The notes beneath the pieces are model-generated. The model made no database searches and was not told where the DNA came from. It saw nothing but the letters and a program-made list of their open reading frames with translations. The translations under genes were made by a program, and so were the position numbers. From the NCBI RefSeq assembly GCF_030052815.1, contig NC_079504.1, forward strand, positions 44,980,363 to 45,044,362: a stretch of DNA of 64,000 nt, in the 5' to 3' direction. Numbering within the stretch: position 1 is the stretch's first letter; each line of letters opens with the position of its first letter. Shown piece by piece: positions 1-11,784 of this stretch. This DNA comes from Hevea brasiliensis. Taxonomy: Eukaryota; Streptophyta; Magnoliopsida; Malpighiales; Euphorbiaceae.

Positions 1-997
1 CCCATGCATCACTTATAAATATATATTTATGTAGTTGAACACTAAGCATGTTTTATATTGCATTCTTAATTGATTAAGTGTCATGGATATTGTTTATGGT
101 AATTTGGAGCAGTGTGCGTGCATTGGGGTGCATGTGGTGTGTGGTATTGAATATGGATAGGACAGGTAAACGCGACTTGAGAGACACTCGCTGGAACCCG
201 ATTCTTTATGAATAAGTCGAGGTAGGCACGGCTCGAGATAATCTCACTGGCCCCCGCATTTGGTTTATTAAGCAAAAGTTCGGGTTGAGAGACATTCGCT
301 GGCAGAGGTTGGATTAAAAGAGCTGTATAGGGGATCAGCTCCATATATATACTATTTGAATATTATATGGGTGTGTAAGTGCTCCAAATTTATTTTTTTA
401 TTATTATGATGTGATTTGTATGAAAATTGTGATGAAGTTGCATTCCACTCTTTAAGATGCATTAGTTTTAGATAGCTATAGAAATTATACTTAAAATTGG
501 TATTTTACTCTCTGAGTCGAACGCTTACTCCTGATCACCCTATTTTTTCATGCTATAGGAGGAGACCTTTTTTAGAATAATTTGCTTCTTTCCTCGTAGG
601 TTATCAATAATTATTTAATTGTATTATTACTCTATCAATTTATAATTTAGAACTCTGAATGTACTAGCAGTAGCATTAATCTCATCGGGGACTATATGAA
701 TTTAAGGTTTTTTTTTATATTAATAAATGAAAATTTTTTATAATTTTTAAATGATTTATAAATGATGTAACAAGGTTGAGCTGGACTACTCTAATTTTAG
801 TTTCTAATAATTATTGGGTTAAATTGGCCCGAATTTAAATTATAATAGTTTAATTTAAATTATTTTATATGCATGTTGAGCCTAAATTGTGGGCCTGGTC
901 ATGGATTTGGGAACAGTAAGGCTTACTACGAGCCTCGAGGGCTTTATGCTAGGCCAGGTCCTAGTACTGGTCCTGCCCATGGGATCGGGTTGTGACA
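1..997 (+). mobile_element. Family A LTR, 3' part of copy 1 (cut by window start)
   Basis: This matches the 3' third of the two other family A LTRs in the window (8,146-10,841 inverted; 11,790-24,350). Shared blocks include the 'aatttggagcagtgtgcgtg' region, the 'gctgtataggggatcagctc' region, and the terminal block around 'ttactacgagcctcg'. It ends in TGTGACA, followed by AATTT as the probable right half of a TSD; the left half is outside the window. No coding capacity is credible here. It is probably a Ty3/gypsy LTR, judged by its size and end sequences. Confidence 0.75.
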
Positions 998-1070
998 AAT
1001 TTAGTTTATTTTTAACATTTTGTCCAAAAAAAAATTCAATTTAAGCTTAATTTAATCTAAAAATTAAGAA

Positions 1071-1229
1071 AATTAAGAAATTGAACTTCTTAATTTTTAG
1101 GCTTAAATAAGAAATTCAAAAATTTAGTCCCAAAATAAAGAAATTAAATAATTAAGAAATTGAACTTCTTAATTTTTAGGCTTAAATTAAGAAATTCAAA
1201 AATTTAGTCCCAAAATAGAGAAATTAAAT
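1071..1229. repeat. Two-copy tandem repeat, ~79-bp period
   Basis: The block beginning 'ttgaacttcttaatttttag' occurs at 1,081 and again at 1,160 with only small differences. It sits in the AT-rich spacer between the end of the first LTR and the family B solo LTR. Confidence 0.75.
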
Positions 1230-1269
1230 ATTTTGATTTTTTATTTAAATCAAAAAAATTAAGAAATTT

Positions 1270-4200
1270 TGTAACACCCCCGTTTGCATAGCCTGGTAGA
1301 TTTCACTGTTCCGGTGACCGGTGTCGGTCCGGACAATTAAGGGGATTAGAACCACACTTAAGACAACTAGAGAAGCTATAAACACAAATAATTAGTAATG
1401 TCTAATTAGTTAAGTATAAACAAGAAAAATATAACATAAGAAGTTAAACGAGCCGAGAGTCACATCGATGGGTGACTTTCTTGGGAACGACTGCGAAGTC
1501 GATTTAAACCCAAATTTCGAACCTTAAAATGTGACGCCGCGGTCCTTAGGACCCTTATAAACACAGTGGACAAGAGAAAATCACGAAAAAGAATTGTTAA
1601 GCCAGTCAAATAATTAGTCAGGGAGCCGAAAGAAATATTGGATTATTTATAAACCGGGAAGAACCGGCGAGGGGTAATTTGATCAATTGACCCCGAGAGC
1701 TGACTCCTGACCTAACTGTCAAATAAAATCGGAGAAAAGAAAATTTCGGAATCGAGAATTAAATTAAAGAACTAATAAAAAAATAAATAGAAAAAAAAAA
1801 GAAAATAGAAAAGTTAAAAGGTGATGACATCATGCATGACTTCATGCATGACATCATGCATGACTTCATGCATGACATCATGCATGACTTCATGCATGAC
1901 ATCATGCATGATGCCATAAAAACAATACTTAATATATTTATTTAATTGGGATTTTTGGGTCTTCCATAAGGATAAAAACAAAACAAAAGAAAAGAAAAAT
2001 AAAAATCAAAGTCTTCTTCCACCAAGCTTGCCGCCCTCACACACTCTCTCTCTCCCTCACCATTGCAAACTCCATTAAAGCTTGTCTTCAAGCTTTGAAA
2101 CCCTCACTAAACCTCAACTTCTCCCATACTTGCTTCACAAAAACTTGTTCTAGTCACTTGGGAAGGAGCTTGACAACAAAAAGAAAAAAAAAGGAAGAAG
2201 TTTTGAAGAAAAAGAAATTCTACATAAAAGGTTAGTAATCAAATTTGATAATTTGAGTTTGATTCTTACATTTCTAACTTATTAAGCTTGTAAATAAACT
2301 TAAAATGGAAAGAAAATTTGTTGAGGGATTATATAGAATTTTGGACAGCTAGGGTTTGGTTGGACAAAGTATAAATTTATTTGAGCTAAACATGTTAGGA
2401 AGCTTAATTGAGTTAAGGGAGCATGTTTATAAGTGTTTAATTAGTTAAATGCAACAAATGACATGAATTAGGGTTTTGAATATTAGGGTTTAGAGACCAA
2501 AAATGTGAAGAAGTGCTAAATGATGTCTTTGACATAGTTTAAGGTGAGAAATGATCATTTGTGACCTAATTAAGTGTGTTAGAAGTGTTTGAATCAAAGC
2601 CAAATTCGGATTGGGTATGCACTATGACCAAAAGTCAACTTTGAGGGACCAAAAATGAAATTTTACAAGTCAAATTGGTATGGGAGCAATTGGGAATGAA
2701 AATAGGCACTAAATGACACAATTTTCATTTAGGAAGCATGCCCAAAAAGTGACCAAAACCTAGTGAACAAATTGACCAAAATTGGAAAATTGCAGGCTGC
2801 CCTGTATAAACTGACCAAATGAACAGTGTTTGTTCATTTGGTCATAACTCGAGCTAGGCAGGTCAAAATGATCTGAAATTTTACCAGTGGTTAGATGAGA
2901 TATAGACCTAAAACTTTCATGAAGAACACCAACCCAAATTATACCATTAACCCGATCAAATTACTGAGCTAATTTGGGATACTGAATCTGCAGACTGCAG
3001 ATTTGCCATTTGAACAGTAATGTTTCAATGGCTATAACTCTCACTAGAAAACTCCGATTTAGGTGATTCTTGAACCGATGGAAACCTAAGGCATAGTAGA
3101 ACATTTCATATGAAGAAAGTTAGATCAAATTATGGACCTAACTTGATTAAATTACTGAAAGAAATTGGAATTAATAATCTGCCAGAACAAAATTCTGCAA
3201 CATGAACAGTAAATGTAATTTGCTTATAACTTGAGCTACAAAACTCCAATTGGGGTGATTCAAAAAGGAGAATAAACTTAAGACAATAAGGAACATTTTC
3301 TATGAAGAAAGTTTTGCCAAATTCTAACAGTAAACTGACCAATGAAACAGTATAATTAGGGACACCAAAACTGAAAATTTGGCAATTTTGCCTAAAAGAC
3401 CTAAGTTTTGAGAAAATGACCAAAACCAACAAGTTTGGTGACCAAAATGTGGTATGTGGGTAAAGTTGGAATTCTCATACCTATTAAGCCTTAGAAAGTC
3501 AACAATTTGACTTGAATAGTGTAGTGAATAGTAACCCAAAACACAAAAATTTTAAGAACGTCGAGTTTAGCACGTTAGAGCTAGGTAAAAGTGAAGCTAA
3601 ATTTATTTTGGGTTTATGTTAAGTTCTAGTACTGAAACATTGTAAAATTGTGTATTATTGTGTATATTTGAAATGACAATGTTTAGCAAATTATTAAGAT
3701 AAGTTTTGAAACCACAGTGTCATGACCATATATTTGAACACCTCACTAGCACGACTAGTGGGGGTAATTAGTTTCGAATTTTGATTCCTTCTCTGGAGAA
3801 GTGTTGAGGTGTGCCAGTAGAAGAGGATGTGAATGGATATCCATATATTTGAGCTAGCTAGCCTTGTGATGTGATTTCTCTTTAGCCTCTGGCTATTGAG
3901 ATTATATTTGTTTCGAATGGCATGATATAACTGTGGATTTTATGAAATGTGATTTGATACTTCAAAATGAAATTGTTTGGGATTAAAACCTCATAAATTA
4001 TGTTTTGTGTTTAACTCGCATGCTCAGTTCAAATTTTGAATAAATATGATTTAAGTTTTACATAAAGATTATTTTAGTATGTTGTGCACCACTGAGTCCT
4101 AGTACTCAGCGATAGCTTCTATTGCTGTCGCAGATACAGAGACTAGAAGAGCAGCAGACTGAGCTGCTAAGAATTAAAGATCATTCAGCTTGAAATTATT

Positions 4201-4844
4201 GGGTATAATTTATACCCTAATTATAAATATTTCTTTTGATGTATGTATTGCATATAAATGTATGGACATGTAATGGGTCTTGAGCAGCTTGTATAAAATT
4301 TGTATGAAGTTTGTAATAAAAATTTAGTTTGAATTTCCTTTGATGTAAATTTTGCAATGATGTATATATAAATTGTTTTATCTCTAATGAAATATGAGTG
4401 AAACTATTTTATTTAATTTGAATGAAATGTATTGTTAGTATTTTGAGGATTATTGAATTTTGAACTTGAGAAATTGATTGAAATGATTATGTAATTGTTG
4501 AAATGGATTGAGTTTGATTGTGAAATTGAAGTAGTTGTTGAGAAAAATTTTTAGAAGTGCTTTTTACAGGTATTTGAAGAACTGGTTTCTCAAAACACGT
4601 AGAACTCACAAAATTTTTATAAAATTTGCGAAAAAATAAAATGGGCCAAAAGTTTTAACTAGTTTTTAATTTCAATTAAATGTTTTAAATACTCATTAGA
4701 AATACTCACCACTTGTCAAAAATAAGAAAATTGTTTTAAAATTCCTTATAGGGTAGTTAATGAGTTATCGGTAGATGAAGTGCGGTAGTTTATTAGGTAT
4801 TCTACGGGATCATGTTATACCTTACAGAGGGGTAAGGTGTGACA
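1270..4844 (+). mobile_element. Family B solo LTR (Ty3/gypsy, Tekay/Del-like ends)
   Basis: The element starts TGTAACACCCC and ends GGTGTGACA, and is bounded by a perfect 5-bp TSD, AATTT, at 1,265-1,269 and 4,845-4,849. It is 3,575 bp long, with no internal gag-pol, primer-binding site or second LTR, so it is best read as a solo LTR left by LTR-LTR recombination. The end sequences and great length are typical of Tekay/Del chromovirus LTRs; that family call is from known features, not a database match. The pyrimidine-rich stretch near 2,040-2,060 may belong to its promoter/leader region. Confidence 0.85.
1822..1911. repeat. Alternating 12-bp tandem repeat inside the family B LTR
   Basis: Seven or so 12-bp units alternate between CATGCATGACAT and CATGCATGACTT, giving a 24-bp higher-order unit rich in the palindrome CATGCATG. 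CATGCATG is an RY-type element known in plant seed promoters, but in this repeated form inside an LTR its function is unknown. Confidence 0.85.
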
Positions 4845-4849
4845 AATTT

Positions 4850-6077
4850 AACCTATAAATTTTAATTTTTGGGCTAAATTGAGTTTAAGTTAAAACTTTT
4901 AGATTAAATTGGATAAAAACTTGAAAATGTGCTAAATTAAACTTTTCCAATAAATATAGGGTCTAAATTGAATATTTTGCCTAATCATATATATAGATAG
5001 AACATAGGTTAATAAAATAAAATAAAAAACCTATATTGTATATCTATTTATATTTATATCTATATTTATTTATTTATGGTAAGTCAAAGAAATAGGAAGG
5101 TGACTTTTTTTTTTAATTTTGTATTCTTATTCATTTAAAAAAATAGAGGAAAAAACTAAAAATTTTTAGAAAATTAATAATAATTTAAAAAATTTGAAAA
5201 TTAAATTATTTAAACATTTAAATTTAAATACAAAATATAATCAATATGATTATATTTTCAATGTCTATAAAATACGAGTTTTAAATTTAAAAAATATATT
5301 AATTAATAATTAGTCCAATAAAAATGTTGAAAAGTAAAAGAAAAAAGCTCAAAAATTTTTAAAAAATAAATAAAAATACTAAATAAAGAGATAGTAGCCT
5401 TTTATTTACTTTAACTTTAATTTGGATATATAGATAGATAATATAATTTAAATTAATGAAGATGATATTTTAATATATTTTTTATTAATTTAATAAATTA
5501 TATATATATATATAATAAAAATATAAAAAGTTTTGATATATTTTAAATAATTAGAATTTTTAAAATTTAAATGATGATTCGAATTCAACAATTGCAAAAG
5601 ATACATTTAAAAGCGAATATTTGAATAGCAATTGAATTAGACCAAATCAAAACTGAAAAATCAAATAAATTAAACTAAATTCGAAATATTAGAAAACTGA
5701 ATTAAAATTAAAATATCACATAATCAAACCAAAATTGAAAATTTGGCTATGTTTTATTCAATTTTATCTCTTAGCAAGAATCAAAATTGAGTCAAACGCA
5801 CATACCTCTAATGGCAGCAATAGGGTATCACTGATTTGAACCCAATTAATAAATTTAATATTTAAATATAATATTCAAAGATTTATAAATATTATAAAAT
5901 TTAAACAGATTTGGATAAAGGATATCTAATGTATAAAATTTGAATTCATATCTGTCACTAGTAAACTCATTTTAAATTTGATTATATATTATTTACGCTC
6001 GTCTTATTAAAGCCATATTAAATCAAATACTTGAAAATACTCTATCTATTACCATTTCAATATTGATGAAAATATTA

Positions 6078-6080
<3 letters not shown>
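4850..6080. other. AT-rich spacer, no gene seen
   Basis: Strongly AT-rich DNA with many homopolymer and (TA) runs. The first ~130 bp resemble the spacer before 1,265, as expected if the family B LTR split one older AT-rich sequence. No ORF or terminal repeat could be supported. Confidence 0.6.

Positions 6081-6134
<54 letters not shown>
6081..6134. repeat. (TA)n microsatellite
   Basis: An uninterrupted run of about 27 TA dinucleotides. Confidence 0.98.
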
Positions 6135-6137
<3 letters not shown>

Positions 6138-7254
6138 CTCATTGAATTTAAAAATTGAAATTTATTTCTTAAGAAATCATTCTAACAAAAGTTAGAAAAT
6201 GATGTAAAGAGCGCAATTTAACCCACATGCTAAAAAACTTATGTCCTATATTTTGAGAATTTATTGTTTCCGTATTTGACATGAAATAAATATGTACTTT
6301 AAATTTTAAGAATTTAATTCTCTATATTGTGAGATGGTGGATGACTTCATGAGTTATAAGGATGTTATCCTAAATAGCTTGTCCATGTACAAAGGCATGT
6401 TGTGCAGGGCTTTTTAACCTTTGAACTAACATAGTAGATTAAGGAACACATATATTTCAACTGTAAACCACGGCTTTTCCTGGTGCTTGTCTGATGCTAT
6501 ACATGGATTTTTCCTGCGGTTATGGACCTGCAAAATAAGATAGAGAACGTTGGGTGGGTTGGCTTAGCAACCTTTTCGATGCTTAAGTCAATATTGAGAA
6601 CTTGATTATGAATGAATGAGGGAGTAAAAACATATTAGATATGCATACATGATGGCCTATATAGACTTTTGGACTTGTCTCTTGTTACAATTAGGATAGT
6701 ATCATAATAGGACTTTGAGTCACTGATGTATAACAGTCTTGACACTGCTAGGAATGTGATCTCGCGAGTATCTCGAGATTCTTATCTTTTAGTGACTGTT
6801 TGAGTAACAAAGGCAAGTATTCGAGTAACAAGGGCAAGTGTCTGAGCTAAGTATGATAGCTTGAACCTTGTCTAGGTATCTTCTTGTTGGTCAGTTACTC
6901 GGTACCCATCCATGTGTACTATTTTGTAGAGGTTACAGTCTCATTAGTCTCTCTTCCCACCCCCCCCTCCCCCCACCCTAAAGTATTCTACTTTTAAACT
7001 TGGTTCATGCCTCTTGAACTCCTTTTTTTTAAAAGAATGGCTAAGACGGTGCCACATGCAATGCTTGGTGAAGACTTACTAGACTTAACCTGAGCAAACA
7101 ATTGAGCTATTTTGCAGACCAATGTCCAAGCGTCAAGTGCCAAGTAACACTTTAAGTGGTTTAACTTGCTCTAACTTCTTTATCCTGAGCTAATATTTAA
7201 GCTTCTTTGTGGACCAATGTCTATGTGACCTGGTAACCTAGTGTAATACTTTGT
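6135..7254. other. Non-coding, probably repetitive sequence
   Basis: No ORF, splice-linked exon set or RNA gene is recognisable. A C-rich tract lies at about 6,957-6,979. The right part grades into the minisatellite that follows, so the whole stretch may belong to the same unidentified repeat. Confidence 0.5.
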
Positions 7255-7700
7255 TTTTCATTTGGACAAATGTTTGTGTGACTCAGTGTTGAGTAACACT
7301 TAGATAGTTTTATTTGGACAACAAATGTCTGTGTGACCTAGTTTTGAGTAACACTTAGGTTTTATTTTATTTTTTTTGGACAAATGTCCTTGTGACCTAT
7401 ATCGAGCAACACTTAGGTTTTTCATTTGGACAAATTTTCATGTGACCTAGTGTTGATTAACTCTAAAGTCTTTTCATTGTGACCTAGAGTCAAGTAACAC
7501 TTAGGTTTTTTCATTTGGACAAATGTAATTGTGACCTAGCATGGTTTTTTTTTTTTTTCATTTGGACAAATGTCTGTATGACCTAGTGTCAAGTAACACT
7601 TAGATTTTTTTAAACTTGGAGAAATGTCTGTGTGACCTAGTGTCGAGTAACACTAAGGTTTTTTTCATTTGGACAAATGTTCGCGTGACCTAGGTTAGGT
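7255..7700. repeat. Minisatellite, ~50-65-bp degenerate units
   Basis: About seven or eight degenerate units share the blocks 'catttggacaaatgt', 'gtgtgacctagtg' and 'gagtaacacttagg'. Unit length varies because of poly(T) runs. It is not a CRISPR: the units themselves diverge and there are no unique spacers. Confidence 0.8.
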
Positions 7701-7789
7701 GAGCTATAAGGCCCTTGCGGGTTACATTGGGCGAGCTACAAGGCCTTAGCAGGAGAGCTATGTTAGGCGAGAAACTTACTGGGAGAGCA

Positions 7790-8140
7790 ATATTTATGGG
7801 CAAGTAACTTGCATTAGATGGCTTTGTCTACACCACTTGGGTGGACTTAAGCCTTAGATGACTGTTTATATCACTTGGGCAAACTTATGCTTAAATGGGC
7901 TGTCTACGTTACTTAGGCAAACTTTTGCCTTAAAGAGCTTGTCAACGCCTCTTTTAGTGATTTTATGCCTTAGATAGCTTTGTCTATGCCATTTTGGGTA
8001 GACTTATGCCTTAGATGGCTTTGTCTATGTTGCTTGGCTAGACTACTTTAAATGGATTGTCTACGCCACTAGGGTGGACTTACACCATGAATGGCTTTGT
8101 CTATGCCACTTTGGGCAAACTTACACCTTAAATGGGTTAT
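7790..8140. repeat. Minisatellite, ~42-47-bp units, left half
   Basis: Degenerate units share 'acttatgccttagatggc', 'tttgtctatgccac' and 'ttgggtggactta'. The array is interrupted at 8,145/10,842 by an inverted family A solo LTR and resumes on the other side at 10,847, so the two halves were one array before insertion. Confidence 0.8.
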
Positions 8141-9156
8141 TTACGTGTCATGACCCAAACTATGGGCCAGACTGGCACTAGGACTTGGGTCAGTATAAGG
8201 CCCTCAAAGCCCATAGTAAGCCTAACTATTCTCTAGCTCAACCATTAAGCTCATATTTTCAACCCATTTTCAAGAAGCCAATCAGATAGAGTTTGGCCAT
8301 AAACTGGACTACGTAACGGGGAGTTTTTAGCTCACTCGACCTGTGATCACGATACATATATATATATGAGGAGCTCAGCTCCCTCATCCTTAGAACAATA
8401 CATCCCATATATCCACACACATTCATATAATTAATGTTGCATCTTAGAATTTAATTATTACAAACCAAATATTTATTACACTGTTGATACATGCAGAGTT
8501 ATAAAATGAAGATAAGGAAAAACGAAAATGTAATTAAATTTCTTTAACTAATCTTGCGAGGAATGAGGCAGGTTACTCAAAAATAAAATCCTCATGTGGC
8601 TTGGAAAAATGGAGTGAACAGGAGTGAGCGTTCGACTATAAAGTAAGATATCAACTTTACATATAATTTTTATAACTATCTTGTACTAATGCATTCCTAA
8701 GGATGAAATGCAACGTAAATAAGCAATTTCAAACAATACTCGCACAAAAAATAATTTGGATCACTCACAGACTCGTGTGTCACATCAATATAAATACAAT
8801 ATGGGAGCTGATCTACTATATAGCTCTCTTGATCCAAGGCCTGTCAGTTGGATCAACTCGGGTTGAACTTTCTCTTAATAATCCAAATATGGGGGTCAGC
8901 AAGGTTAACTCGAGCCGTACTTGCCCTGACTTATCACAAGAGGACCGGGCCCCAAGCGAGACTAGCTCAAGCCGATTTGCTTGTCCTACCCATATCTATC
9001 AACAATACACCACAACCAAGCCAATACACGCACACAGTTCCAAATTATCCTAAGGCAACACCCACATCAAATCCTCAAGTAATAATGTAGTACAAAATAT
9101 GCCTATAATAACTAATACATATATCTATAAGTGATGCATGGGCATACTATAAACAC

Positions 9157-9236
<80 letters not shown>
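9157..9236. repeat. (ATA)n microsatellite
   Basis: About 26 trinucleotide units, inside the inverted solo LTR. Confidence 0.98.
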
Positions 9237-9238
<2 letters not shown>

Positions 9239-10607
9239 AATTATAAATAAAATCAATATCTACTCACTAATTAACCGAAAGTCATAACGGCAGCTAGGCA
9301 GAGGAAGGTTGACTCGACTCACCTAAATAATTATATTACAACTTCATTAGTATTAGATTCAAAAAAAGCTTTAAAGAGGTAAAAGATGCCCTAATTTATG
9401 CCAGAAATCTAGTATAGTTTTTCCTGTACCTAGGACCTATTAAACCTACGAAGGGGTTCAAATAACACTTGTAAAGCCACATCTCATCTCAACAACAATA
9501 CATAGCTCCTCCTGGACCCTCAAACTTAGGTAAATCTCACACAAATCAATAATTCAATTATAAGGCTTAAAATAGACATTTTGCAAAATGTCATTCAAAT
9601 TAGCTCCAAAAATTCTAAAATTTTGCCTCACGGTCCTTACCAATATTGTAAAGTTAATGCGAAAGAAATTATAATTTTCTAGTTACCCACGAATATTTAA
9701 TGGATTTTTATTCTAAGCCCAACACTATGAAATTAAAGAAACTTGGAGTTCAGGTTTATCTATGTCAATTCTGACGCTTGGAACGCATTCGAGGCATCTC
9801 TAAATGGTGGGAAGGACTGCAATTCTGACTCGATTTTGAAATGGCTCTGACAGCCTGTCTGTCCAGTCTAAAATTGTAGATCTGGGCGTTGGTTGAATTT
9901 CTATGAAATAAAAGTACCTACACGAAGTCCACACTATTAATGGTTAGAATATAATTTTTACAAAATTAAATAAGCTCATTTAAAGTCCGAAAAAAACACT
10001 GCGAAGTCCGTGGGATCACCGAATTTTAGGTGTAAGATAATTTTGAAATTTATATTGCCGTGAAACTCTTATTGAGTGGAGCACGCCAGTACTCTCAGAA
10101 TTTTTGTGGGGTTCTTGGTTTTAGAGAAATTTAGCCCAAAAATCGAAATAAGTTAAAACTTCCTGGGCTAAAATTGGCTCAATAAAAATTTATGATCTTG
10201 GTGTCTATGGAAAGCTCTTTAAGTGTAGAAGGTGTTTGGGATAAGGCCCAATTTGATTGGTGGCTGGATCGGCTGAATTTTGGCCAGGAAGTTGAAAAAT
10301 GCGTGCGTGAAGGGAGAGTTTTTCAGGCACATTTTTTGGCATTCTAGAGGGAGGCGCAGACATGGGGGAGGTCGCTGGAGGTGGGGGAATGCCGAGGGAG
10401 GGTAATTGTGAGGTGGGGAAGGGAGGGGGAAGGAGAAAAGTGGGAGAGAATGGGTGGAGAAGAGGGAGGTGCGAAATTGGGAGGGGACAGGGAGGAAAAT
10501 GCTGCTGCATTTTCTGGTTTTTTTTTTCGAGAATGAATCTGGACATACAAGTTGTCTAGATTCATTCTTGTTTAATTTTTATTTAAATTTTCTTTTCTTT
10601 TCTTTTT

Positions 10608-10608
<1 letters not shown>

Positions 10609-10669
<61 letters not shown>

Positions 10670-10676
10670 CAACAAC
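10609..10676. repeat. (AAT)n/(AAC)n microsatellite
   Basis: About 19 AAT units followed by a few AAC units, near the 5' end (in element sense) of the inverted solo LTR. Copy 2 lacks this expansion, so it probably arose after insertion. Confidence 0.95.
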
Positions 10677-10846
10677 ATATTTAAATAAATTCTTGGAAAT
10701 GTTTATAATTAAATCCATTACATTAATTTAAATTTCTAAATAATAGTAATTATATTCAAATAACATCCAATTAAAATATCTTATTAAAAATAATATTTTG
10801 AATTTAAGAAAATAAAATTTAAGAAAAATCAAGTTGTTACATTACG

Positions 10847-11270
10847 CCACTTGAGTGGACTTGTGCCTTAAATGGCTTGTCAACGCCTCTTTTAGTGAGC
10901 TTATGCCTCAAATAGTTTTGCCTATGCCACTTTGGGGGGACTTATGTCTTATATGGTTTTGCCTATGCTACTTGGGTAGACTTACGCTATAAATGGGCTA
11001 TCTACGCTACTTGGGTGAACTTATGCTTTATATGGCTTTTCTACACCATTTTGTTTGAACTTATGCCTTTTAAAGCTTTGTTTATGCCACTTTGGGTGAA
11101 CTTATGCATTAGATGGCTTTGTCTATGCTATTTGGGAAAGACTTACTCCTTAAATGGGTTGTTTACGCCATTTGGGCGGATTTATGCCTTAGATGGCTTG
11201 TCAACACTCCTCTTTGAGCGGACTTATGCTTTAGGTGGCGTATTGACGCCTTTATAGTAGACTTGTGCCT
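10847..11270. repeat. Minisatellite, ~42-47-bp units, right half
   Basis: Continuation of the array at 7,790-8,140, with the same 'gacttatgcctt', 'tggctttgtctatgcca' and 'cttgggtgaactta' blocks. Small ORFs across it simply reflect the repeat. Confidence 0.8.
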
Positions 11271-11784
11271 TGGATGGCTCTTTGGAGGGCATTGTAGCCT
11301 TTGAGGATTTTTTGCTAATACTTATAAAAACATTTTTATATGCTGTGAATAATAATATAATACATCAAGTGTCTACTACAAATATAGTACTTGCACAAAC
11401 CAATAGCACAGACAACCCCACTTCCATTTTCCCTTGCTATATAAAATCCATTAAAGACATGTATTACCTATGTAGTTTATCATATCATTTGCTAATTTTC
11501 ATTAGGTATAGTAGGCTGCCCTCTTCCCATTGTAAAACATCTGGTTCCATAAGGCATTTTAGGGCTAGGAGATGGCTTTAAGGGTTCAACAGCATGGGTT
11601 GCAAATGGAGCTCCATAACTTATGCCATTAGTGGCATGATATTTGTTCCTCCTCAATTATCCTCGATTTCAAACTTTTTGTCCATTCTTTTTCTTGAATA
11701 AATGCTCCCCATCCTCTTCTTTAGGTGTATAAGTGCACGCAATATAGTGTCTGAGCTTTATGATTTTTATTACTGTGTTATCAT
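11271..11784. other. Spacer, no gene recognised
   Basis: A 103-codon ORF at 11,270-11,581 has no recognisable motif and no splice context, and is likely chance. The segment ends at the AATAT target site of family A copy 2. Confidence 0.4.

Larger units (their letters stand above)
8146..10841 (-). mobile_element. Family A solo LTR, inverted, inserted in a minisatellite
   Basis: On the plus strand it runs from TGTCATGACCC to GTTGTTACA (TG...CA) and has a perfect 5-bp TSD, TTACG, at 8,141-8,145 and 10,842-10,846. Length is 2,696 bp. The reverse complement aligns along its length with copy 2 at 11,790-24,350, including the 'gaatgaatctagaca' region near the 5' end and the GGGTCATGACA 3' end. No internal domain or second LTR is present. 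Short ORFs inside it are purine-rich artefacts. Confidence 0.88.

Noticed and set aside
7255..8140. CRISPR-like repeat spacing
   Set aside because: Units are contiguous degenerate tandem repeats without unique spacers, in a plant genome with retroelements.
10205..10565. Pro-rich minus-strand and Gly-rich plus-strand ORFs
   Set aside because: They overlap on opposite strands within a purine-rich part of a solo LTR and lack any motif.
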